A DNA stretch of 34,406 bases from the NCBI GenBank assembly GCA_002402465.1, contig DHFW01000002.1, forward strand, positions 1 through 34,406. Reading direction: 5' to 3'. The position numbers and the translations under genes were made by a program. Below, in pieces: positions 1-5,786 of this stretch (position 1 is the stretch's first letter; each line of letters starts with the position of its first letter). The stretch comes from Bacteroidales bacterium UBA4814. Its GTDB lineage: Bacteria; Bacteroidota; Bacteroidia; Bacteroidales; UBA7960. The notes below the pieces were generated by a model that worked only from the letters and a program-made list of their open reading frames with translations, was not told the origin of the DNA and ran no database searches.

Positions 1-403
1 CGGGGTTGTAAACAAAAAGGCGGGCACCTTCCGATAGTTCGAAAGCGTCGAAGTTGAGGCCTACACCCAGTGCTCCCGGCACATGAATTTGCTGCCGCCA
101 AAGGTGAATGTTACCGTTCACTACTTCCCACTTGCCGCTGCTGCCAGGGTTTATCGCTGCCTTCACAGCCAACCCGGCAAAGAGCGCCTGCCCTGGCTCA
201 TATACGCCAAGCTGGCTGTTTTTTTCGGCCTGCTGCGCCGGGCTTAGCTCAAGGGTAAGCTGCGGTACCCCGGCCGCCTGGAGGTTGTACTGCGAGCTCA
301 GGGGAAGACCGCCCTGCGAAATTTGGGCAAAAGCACTCGGTATAACATATAATAATATAGTGAGCAATACAAGGAAAGCCGATTTGCGTGCTGACTGTTT
401 CAT
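1..403 (-). CDS. Secreted serine-peptidase-like protein, N-terminus only (cut by window edge)
   Basis: The start codon is at 403 on the minus strand and the frame stays open to the left edge, giving about 134 residues. Residues 1-27 form a signal peptide (basic start, long hydrophobic run, ending SAFAQ). The mature part begins ISQGGLPLS and later reads GKWEVVNGNIHLWRQQI...VPGALGVGLNFDAFELSEGARLFVYNP. This pattern matches the N-terminal pro-region typical of Bacteroidota lysyl-endopeptidase/trypsin-like secreted peptidases. The catalytic domain lies outside the window, so the peptidase assignment rests on the pro-region alone. A protein with only this domain is possible. The gene is divergent from the T9SS cargo gene at 760. 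Confidence 0.6.
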   Translation of the reverse strand, partial: MKQSARKSAFLVLLTILLYVIPSAFAQISQGGLPLSSQYNLQAAGVPQLTLELSPAQQAEKNSQLGVYEPGQALFAGLAVKAAINPGSSGKWEVVNGNIHLWRQQIHVPGALGVGLNFDAFELSEGARLFVYNP

Positions 404-759
404 TACTTTACAGAGATTTACAACATTACGGATTTATACAAATATTAGCTGAGTTATTATTCAACGCTTAACACAGTCTTCTGATTTGATAAGAGGATAC
501 CAAAGATAAATTAAATTGGTTAAACTCTGAGCCTGTCCGGAAATTACAAGCAACCCGAAACAAGTTGTATTTGAAAATGGATACATAATTACTTTCATAA
601 ATAATTGATTAGGTGTATATTGATGGAAAGCGATGTCGTTTTTTTTGAAATATTAAGAACCTTGCCAAGGGAGTCATTCCGAAAAAATCAGGAATAATCG
701 CTAATATTGCAGAGAAATTTTGTTCTCTGCCAGGTTTGTTAAAAAGCGAAAATAATAAC
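404..759. other. Divergent intergenic region, no gene seen
   Basis: This A+T-rich 356-bp spacer separates two divergent genes for secreted proteins. The only clear structure is a perfect stem-loop at 709-730. A -7-like TAATATTG lies at 702-709, one mismatch from TAnnTTTG, with no convincing -33 box. An open minus-strand frame at 609-794 overlaps the start of the plus-strand gene and shows no protein-like composition. Confidence 0.6.
709..730 (+). promoter_or_regulatory. Stem-loop in the 5' leader of the T9SS gene at 760
   Basis: GCAGAGAA pairs perfectly with TTCTCTGC around a six-base loop (ATTTTG), 30 nt before the ATG at 760. It directly follows a weak -7 element, so it would lie at the very 5' end of the transcript. 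It could be an mRNA-stabilising hairpin or an operator dyad. It lacks a T-tract and so is not a terminator. Confidence 0.45.
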
Positions 760-2034
760 ATGAAAAAACTTACGACATTATCGGTGCTAAGCATCTTTTT
801 TTTCTTTTCTTCCTATGCTCAGCGATTGCCGCATTACCCATCTGAGGTGCTTGCACCACCGCAGTTATTTATTGAAAAAACCCTTGGCCCCGATACTCTT
901 TTGCCGGGTAACTGGGAAACTGCCACCGGGGTAGCCATGCATACCTGGTCTGACAATAACGGGTATCTTTTTGGTACCAACAGTTATGGTGATTTAGGCT
1001 ATGGCCAGCGTTTCGATGTGACGGAGCCTTATGAGATCGTAAAGGCCATTTTCTGGATTGGGGCCAGGTTTGGTGATACCGGAGAGGTGGTTTTTTCCAT
1101 TTGGGATTTTATAGGAACCAAACCCGGTGAAGTATTGGCAAGTGTTGCCGTTTCTATGTCCGAAATTAATGCCTCCCAGGAATTTGAACAAGCCTTTGTA
1201 GTTGAATTCGATGAGCCGGTTACAGTAACTGGCAATTACCTTATTGGAGCCGACATAAGTGGTTTGAACCCCTTTGAACCAGATGTTTATGCACTGGGAA
1301 ACTACGCTTCTACGCAGGAAAACGGCACAAATCTGGGTTATGCTTACATTAAGGAGGGAAGCCAGTGGGTTTCTGCATTAAACTTCGAGCTCGATGTGGA
1401 TATTGCCATTTTTCCCATTGTAAATTATGTGGAAGCTTATTCGGTTACCTTAAACCTGGACATGACCGGGGTGGAGAACTTTGACCCGGAAGAGAATAAG
1501 GTTTTTGTTTCAGGAAACTTTAATCAATGGATTGAACCAGGTACTCCAGGTTCTGTTGAAATGGATATGCTGCCCCGCGAAAACGAAGAGGATCCCCTGA
1601 TTTATACCTGCACCCTTCCTTTCGTCCGGCTGGGCGAGATGTTGTATAAATATTATTCCGATGCAGTTGGCCAAGGCTGGGAAGGCGCTGAATGGGAAAA
1701 CGACTCCTTTCGTTCGGTTTTTATTGATCAGGATATCGTACTGAACGACATTTGGTCAAACCTGGTGGTCGGAGTAGATGAAATAATGGCTCAGCCAATA
1801 TTTCGTGTGTTTCCCAATCCTGCCCAGCATACCCTCCATATAAAAGGTCAAAACCAATTGGATTATCTTCGGATTTTTGACCTGCAGGGGAAATTAGTTT
1901 TCCAAAAAGAAATCTTGGGCAATGAGGCTTCCGTAAATATAAGCTCCTGGCAGCAAGGCTTGTATATATTGCAATTGATCTCGGGTTCGCAAGCCAGCAC
2001 CCATAAAATTTGGGTAATCCATAATAACCTGTAA
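760..2034 (+). CDS. T9SS-secreted protein with E-set/CBM-like domain and type A sorting domain
   Basis: This is a 424-residue protein. I chose the ATG at 760 over the in-frame TTG at 736 because it puts a signal peptide (MKKLTTLSVLSIFFFFSSYAQ) at the N-terminus. Residues about 48-220 form a beta-rich domain I cannot name (LLPGNW, FGTNSYGD, VVFSIWDF, VVEFDEPV). Residues about 227-335 (VTLNLDMTGV..FDP..NKVFVSGNFNQW..P) look like a carbohydrate-binding E-set fold of the CBM20/48 type. Residues about 336-424 are a type IX secretion C-terminal sorting domain (VFPNPAQHTLHI, LRIFDLQGKLV, GLYILQL, HKIWV). The protein is therefore expected to cross the outer membrane through the T9SS and be released or anchored on the surface. 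It is paralogous to the next gene, which keeps the same order but has an extra domain. Glycan binding is inferred. Confidence 0.82.
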   Translation: MKKLTTLSVLSIFFFFSSYAQRLPHYPSEVLAPPQLFIEKTLGPDTLLPGNWETATGVAMHTWSDNNGYLFGTNSYGDLGYGQRFDVTEPYEIVKAIFWIGARFGDTGEVVFSIWDFIGTKPGEVLASVAVSMSEINASQEFEQAFVVEFDEPVTVTGNYLIGADISGLNPFEPDVYALGNYASTQENGTNLGYAYIKEGSQWVSALNFELDVDIAIFPIVNYVEAYSVTLNLDMTGVENFDPEENKVFVSGNFNQWIEPGTPGSVEMDMLPRENEEDPLIYTCTLPFVRLGEMLYKYYSDAVGQGWEGAEWENDSFRSVFIDQDIVLNDIWSNLVVGVDEIMAQPIFRVFPNPAQHTLHIKGQNQLDYLRIFDLQGKLVFQKEILGNEASVNISSWQQGLYILQLISGSQASTHKIWVIHNNL

Positions 2035-2124
2035 GCAGTAAATGCAGCAAAGCAACCTGCAAATAATGTCTGCTGGATTTTGTATTTTTTGTACTGCTGC
2101 TTTAAAGTTTTTTTAAAAATAACC

Positions 2125-2154
2125 TTGGTATTGTTGTTTCATTTACTATTTTTG
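2125..2154 (+). promoter_or_regulatory. Candidate Bacteroidota-type promoter for the T9SS gene at 2315
   Basis: TTG at 2125-2127 is followed after 19 bp by TATTTTTG at 2147-2154, an exact match to the -7 consensus TAnnTTTG. The implied leader is long, about 155 nt. No clear intrinsic terminator was found between the upstream T9SS gene (stop 2034) and this point, so read-through is possible. Confidence 0.5.
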
Positions 2155-2293
2155 CTACGTTAATCAATGCTAAGGGGCAATTTTTAAAAAGCTTGTTAAA
2201 GTTTTAATCAAATTTATTGCATTTAACAGGCTACCAGGCTTTTTAATTTTTTGCTCCATGAATTAAATATTTTTTCACCAATTAAATCTTTTG

Positions 2294-2304
2294 TTTAACT
2301 AAAA
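2294..2304 (+). promoter_or_regulatory. TTTAACTAAAA leader element before the T9SS gene
   Basis: This differs by one base from the ATTAACTAAAA element found before all four susC genes. It sits exactly 10 nt before the ATG at 2315. No Shine-Dalgarno sequence is present. Confidence 0.5.
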
Positions 2305-2314
2305 AAACTTCACT

Positions 2315-4162
2315 ATGAAAAAAATCTTTACAATTATTTTGGTATTGGCTGTGTTTGCTTCCTATGGGCAGCGGGCCGGCATTCAGGCTGACCGGGTGCT
2401 TTCGGTGCCTCCCATCGGACTCCAGAAGGATGCCCATTTGGATACCCTTTTGCCAGGCAACTGGGCAAATGCTACAAGCGCCTCAGTTTATTGGTTTAGC
2501 GAAGAGGCTGGTTATGTTTTCGGAACTAATACATATGGCGACAAAGCTTATGGCCAGCAGTTCTCTGTGGATGATCCCATGCACCTTACTGGCGGTATTT
2601 TCTGGATTGCTTATGCCGATGGTACTGTAGGTAATGTCGTTTTTACCGTTTGGGATTTTGTTGATGGTGCACCCGGTGAAGTGCTGGGGTCCAAATCCAT
2701 TCCCATTTCTGATGTTATTGGTTCAACTACGTTGGATAATGCTATGGTTGTTGAATTTGATGAACCCATTGCGGTCGATGGTGATTTTGTTGTTGGGGTT
2801 GATTTTTCCGAACTCGAAGGATATGTGCCTAATACAAAGCGCCTTGCGCAAGTAAGCTCAACAATGCCCAGTGGCGGCGGCTTGGGCTTGGTTTGGGTCA
2901 AAGAATCGGATGATGGCTGGTTTGATGTCATGGGTTATACAAACCCAATTGATGTGGATTTAGGAATTTTCCCATTTGTTGTGCCTGCAAATGGCAACGG
3001 CGATGGTTATACCGTGACCTTTAATGTGGATATGACCGGTGTGGAAGATTTTGACCCGGCAATCCACGAAGTATGGGTAACCGGTAACTTTGCCGGCTGG
3101 AACGAACCCGGCACCGGAAACTCCGTGCAAATGGCACCTGCACCCCCGGCAAAAAACACCCCCCCGTTTACACTCTCAGAAAGTTTTGAAGGCTATGATG
3201 ACTGGGTTACCAGTATCTCTCCATGGACGACCTTGCAACTGAGCAATGGTCCTACTTACAGTGCTGAAAACTTTGATTTTCCTGGTGAAGGTGGCGAATG
3301 GGCCTGGAAGGTGTTTAACCCAAGTTTAACCACTCCTCCAATTAATGCCAATTTTCCCGCTCAGGATGGCAGCAAATATCTTGTGGCTATCCAGTATACC
3401 TCTACCAATGACAATAAATGGTTGATTTCTCCTGAGGTGTCAATTAATGAAACCAGCCAGCTTAGCTTCTGGGCAAGAACCTATACCGCCCAATACGGTC
3501 TTGAAAGGATTCAAGTATTGGTTTCAACCACCAATGCTGAGCCCGGTAGTTTTACCAAGATAAGTGCCGGTGACTACCTTGAAGTGCCCATAACCTGGAC
3601 TGAATATACCTATGATCTGAGTGCCTATGCCGGCCAAACCATTTATTTTGCCATCCGATATATGTCTTACGATGCTTTCATTTTTATGCTGGATAACATC
3701 AAGCTGACGGCAGAAGTTGCTCCCCAGGATGATTTGATTTACACCGCTACTGTTCAGAATGTTCCCGCCGGCGAACTGCAGTACAAATACTTCTCAGATG
3801 CCTTTGGTGCAGGCTGGGATGGCGGTGAGTGGGATGGCGAACCCAACCGTTCGGTTATGGTGGATGGCGACCTGGTGCTGAACGACGTCTGGGGCGACCC
3901 TACGGTTAGCGTTGATGAAATTCAGCTGGATATGGTTACCCGCGTGTATCCCAATCCCGTGCGCAACACCCTTTTCATTCAGAGCGAGCAGCAAATCGAT
4001 CATTTGAGGATGTTCGACCTGGCCGGCCGACTGGTATATCAAACCGAGGTGATGGATTTCGAAACCACCATCGATGCCAATCAATTGCGCGGCGGATTGT
4101 ATATTCTGCAAATGATTTCTGGTCAGCAGGTGAAAACCCACAAAATTCAGGTGGTAAAATAA
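2315..4162 (+). CDS. T9SS-secreted protein with adhesin domain inserted in an E-set/CBM-like domain
   Basis: This is a 615-residue paralog of the upstream protein. It has a signal peptide (MKKIFTIILVLAVFASYGQ), then a shared unnamed beta-rich domain at about 41-228 (LLPGNW, FGTNTYGD, VVFTVWDF, VVEFDEPI). The first half of an E-set/CBM-like domain follows at about 230-275 (VTFNVDMTGVEDFDP, VTGNFAGWNEPG). Residues about 276-472 then form a cleaved-adhesin or choice-of-anchor J domain (ESFEGYDDW, WLISPEV, LSFWARTY, WTEYTYDLSAYAGQTIYFAIRY, FMLDNIKL). The second half of the E-set domain resumes (DDLIYTATV..LQYKYFSDAFGAGWDGGEW), and a T9SS type A sorting domain closes the protein at about 530-615 (VYPNPVRNTLFIQ, GGLYILQM). 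The adhesin domain therefore splits a domain that is continuous in the neighbour. A surface-exposed glycan- or matrix-binding role is likely but inferred. Confidence 0.85.
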   Translation: MKKIFTIILVLAVFASYGQRAGIQADRVLSVPPIGLQKDAHLDTLLPGNWANATSASVYWFSEEAGYVFGTNTYGDKAYGQQFSVDDPMHLTGGIFWIAYADGTVGNVVFTVWDFVDGAPGEVLGSKSIPISDVIGSTTLDNAMVVEFDEPIAVDGDFVVGVDFSELEGYVPNTKRLAQVSSTMPSGGGLGLVWVKESDDGWFDVMGYTNPIDVDLGIFPFVVPANGNGDGYTVTFNVDMTGVEDFDPAIHEVWVTGNFAGWNEPGTGNSVQMAPAPPAKNTPPFTLSESFEGYDDWVTSISPWTTLQLSNGPTYSAENFDFPGEGGEWAWKVFNPSLTTPPINANFPAQDGSKYLVAIQYTSTNDNKWLISPEVSINETSQLSFWARTYTAQYGLERIQVLVSTTNAEPGSFTKISAGDYLEVPITWTEYTYDLSAYAGQTIYFAIRYMSYDAFIFMLDNIKLTAEVAPQDDLIYTATVQNVPAGELQYKYFSDAFGAGWDGGEWDGEPNRSVMVDGDLVLNDVWGDPTVSVDEIQLDMVTRVYPNPVRNTLFIQSEQQIDHLRMFDLAGRLVYQTEVMDFETTIDANQLRGGLYILQMISGQQVKTHKIQVVK

Positions 4163-4200
4163 TTCTTTTTGATACTGCTGAAAAAAATTCAGCATTTGAG

Positions 4201-4231
4201 GGCTGCTCCTTTTTCTGGGGCAGCCTTTTTT
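4201..4231 (+). terminator. Intrinsic terminator after the T9SS gene pair
   Basis: GGCTGCTCC (4201-4209) pairs with GGGGCAGCC (4217-4225) with one G-U pair, followed by six T. A weaker stem, TGCTGAA/TTCAGCA, precedes it at 4176-4194. It lies 26 bp before the insertion-sequence target duplication. Confidence 0.8.
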
Positions 4232-4256
4232 AACGCTTTTTATGTTAAAATCCTTA

Positions 4257-4265
4257 ACCTGGAAT
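4257..4265 (+). repeat. Left copy of 9-bp target-site duplication
   Basis: ACCTGGAAT lies directly outside the left inverted repeat of the IS and is repeated identically at 5661-5669. Confidence 0.9.
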
Positions 4266-4284
4266 CACTGCCGTCCGAAAGTTT
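4266..4284 (+). repeat. Left terminal inverted repeat of the IS
   Basis: CACTGCCGTCCGAAAGTTT is the reverse complement of the right end with one mismatch at the seventh base. Confidence 0.9.
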
Positions 4285-4343
4285 AATTGAAAAAGTGCCT
4301 GAGAATGCTTTAATTTGAAAAGTCTATCAAAACGTTTTCGAAT

Positions 4344-5594
4344 ATGGCATTCTACAGGCGCAGTAAAAATACGAACAAACCGTTATTAAAACAAATTCTG
4401 GAATTCATCCCCAATCATATTTTTCGGGGATGCGTACAAAAGCATAAATCAGATAAGGGTACACATAAATACAAGACTTGGGATCAGCTTGTCGCTTTAA
4501 TTTTCGGACAGCTGAATAAATGTTATACCTTGTCAGACATAAGTTGCGGATTATCAATCAGTGGAACCTTGTTATCAGACTTAGGTTTGAATCAAAGTCC
4601 GGCGAAGTCAACCATGAGTGACGGGAATAAAAACCGGAGCTACAAGGTGTTCGAGTCCCTTTATTTTAGACTGCTTTCCTATCACAAACAGGCTCTTAAA
4701 AAGAGGTATATGTCTCATGTCATTGAAGAAATAAAGGGCCGAACAGTCAAGTTAATTGATAGTACCACCATTAGCTTGTGTTTGACCCTGTTTGATTGGG
4801 CAAAGTTTCGTACAGCTAAAGGAGGGCTTAAAATTCATACTGTATGGGACGATCTGTTGGGTTTACCTACAATGATTAATATCAGTGAAGCCAGTATTCA
4901 TGATCGATATGGGTTAGAAAATAATGTATTTGAAGCAGGAACTATTATCGTTGAAGACCGTGCTTACTTTGATTTTGATTTGATGTTCAAACGAAATAAA
5001 GCTAATAATATATTTGTAACACGTATAAAGATAAATACCCTTTATGAAACCATAGAAGAGATCGAATTGCCCATTGATAAAGATCAAGATCTTTTGAAAG
5101 ATGAAATCATTCAATTGACCAGCACAAAGGCAAAAGAATCAGGAATTGATGGTGTAAAACTACGATTACTACACATTTACAAAGAAGATGAAAACAAGGT
5201 AATTGAAGTAATTACCAACCAAATAGATTGGCAAGCCAGAACCATTGCTGACCTGTATAGAAAAAGATGGGATATTGAAATCTTTTTTAAAATGATGAAG
5301 CAAAACCTACAAATCAAAAGCTTTATTGGCACCAACGAGAATGCTGTCAAATCACAAATCTATGTAGCAATGATCTGTTATTTGCTTTTAGAGCTTGTCA
5401 AAAGACTATATTGCAAAGCAGGTGCAGCATTTAGCAACCTTTGCGAGAAGGTACGTATCTGCTTAGTACATTATTTGACTTTGGAGTATGTTTGCAATGA
5501 CCTTAGACCAATAGCAAAAAAAGTGGTCAAAACAAATCAACTGAGTATAGATTTAAAAGATAATTCCCCAACACAATTAGTATTACGACTGTAA
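4344..5594 (+). CDS. IS4-family DDE transposase
   Basis: This 416-residue protein is full length for the family and intact. The N-terminus (residues about 1-75: RRSKNTNKPLLKQILEFIP, TWDQLVALIFGQL) matches the DUF4372 domain found ahead of the IS4 DDE domain in Bacteroidota elements. The catalytic triad is visible: D139 in VKLIDSTTI, D205 in IIVEDRAYF and E312 in YRKRWDIEIFFKMMK. That last segment fits the IS4 Y-(2)-R-(3)-E-(6)-K signature (Y305, R308, E312, K319). The enzyme should cut and join the element's own ends at 4266 and 5660. With all catalytic residues present and no frameshift, it is probably active. Confidence 0.95.
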   Translation: MAFYRRSKNTNKPLLKQILEFIPNHIFRGCVQKHKSDKGTHKYKTWDQLVALIFGQLNKCYTLSDISCGLSISGTLLSDLGLNQSPAKSTMSDGNKNRSYKVFESLYFRLLSYHKQALKKRYMSHVIEEIKGRTVKLIDSTTISLCLTLFDWAKFRTAKGGLKIHTVWDDLLGLPTMINISEASIHDRYGLENNVFEAGTIIVEDRAYFDFDLMFKRNKANNIFVTRIKINTLYETIEEIELPIDKDQDLLKDEIIQLTSTKAKESGIDGVKLRLLHIYKEDENKVIEVITNQIDWQARTIADLYRKRWDIEIFFKMMKQNLQIKSFIGTNENAVKSQIYVAMICYLLLELVKRLYCKAGAAFSNLCEKVRICLVHYLTLEYVCNDLRPIAKKVVKTNQLSIDLKDNSPTQLVLRL

Positions 5595-5641
5595 ATAATT
5601 GATTATCAATATTCAATTAATATTATTTAAGAAAAACCCGA

Positions 5642-5660
5642 AAACTTTCGGACAGCAGTG
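5642..5660 (-). repeat. Right terminal inverted repeat of the IS
   Basis: AAACTTTCGGACAGCAGTG on the plus strand is the inverted partner of 4266-4284 and ends directly at the target duplication. Confidence 0.9.
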
Positions 5661-5669
5661 ACCTGGAAT
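5661..5669 (+). repeat. Right copy of 9-bp target-site duplication
   Basis: ACCTGGAAT is identical to 4257-4265. Removing the IS and one copy restores a continuous sequence, TTAACCTGGAATTAACG. Confidence 0.9.
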
Positions 5670-5689
5670 TAACGATTTTTTAAAAAACC

Positions 5690-5719
5690 TTGCTATTTAA
5701 GGAAAACCTAGTAAATTTG
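5690..5719 (+). promoter_or_regulatory. Candidate promoter of susC1-susD1
   Basis: TTG at 5690-5692, 19 bp spacing, then TAAATTTG at 5712-5719 is a full match to the Bacteroidota TTG-N19-TAnnTTTG pattern. The IS ends 29 bp upstream, so the core promoter survives but any operator further upstream has been displaced by 1.4 kb. Confidence 0.6.
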
Positions 5720-5765
5720 GCGACTGAATTATAAATAGGGAATCAAGCAAATCGAGAATTAATTT

Positions 5766-5776
5766 ATTAACTAAAA
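5766..5776 (+). promoter_or_regulatory. ATTAACTAAAA leader element, susC1
   Basis: This is an exact copy of the shared element, ending 10 nt before the susC1 ATG. There is no purine-rich Shine-Dalgarno sequence. Confidence 0.55.
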
Positions 5777-5786
5777 CAAAAACAAC

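Larger units (their letters stand above)
4266..5660 (+). mobile_element. Complete IS4-family insertion sequence, 1395 bp
   Basis: The element is bounded by 19-bp terminal inverted repeats that match at 18 of 19 positions. It is flanked by a perfect 9-bp direct repeat (4257-4265 and 5661-5669) and holds one intact transposase gene. Duplications of about 9-12 bp fit the IS4 family. It is visibly richer in A+T than the genes around it. The intact ends, intact gene and undecayed duplication indicate a recent insertion. It landed between the terminator of the T9SS gene pair and the promoter of the first susC gene. Confidence 0.93.

Noticed and set aside
404..500. Promoter for the left-edge minus-strand gene
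   Set aside because: On the minus strand a TAATATTTG-like site is visible about 36 nt before the ATG, but it has three bases between TA and TTTG and no properly spaced -33 box.
736..759. TTG start extending the first T9SS protein by eight residues
   Set aside because: The added residues precede a normal signal peptide, and the ATG at 760 starts it cleanly.
2035..2146. Terminator between the two T9SS genes
   Set aside because: GCAG/CTGC words and T-runs are present but do not form a compact stem followed by a T-tract.
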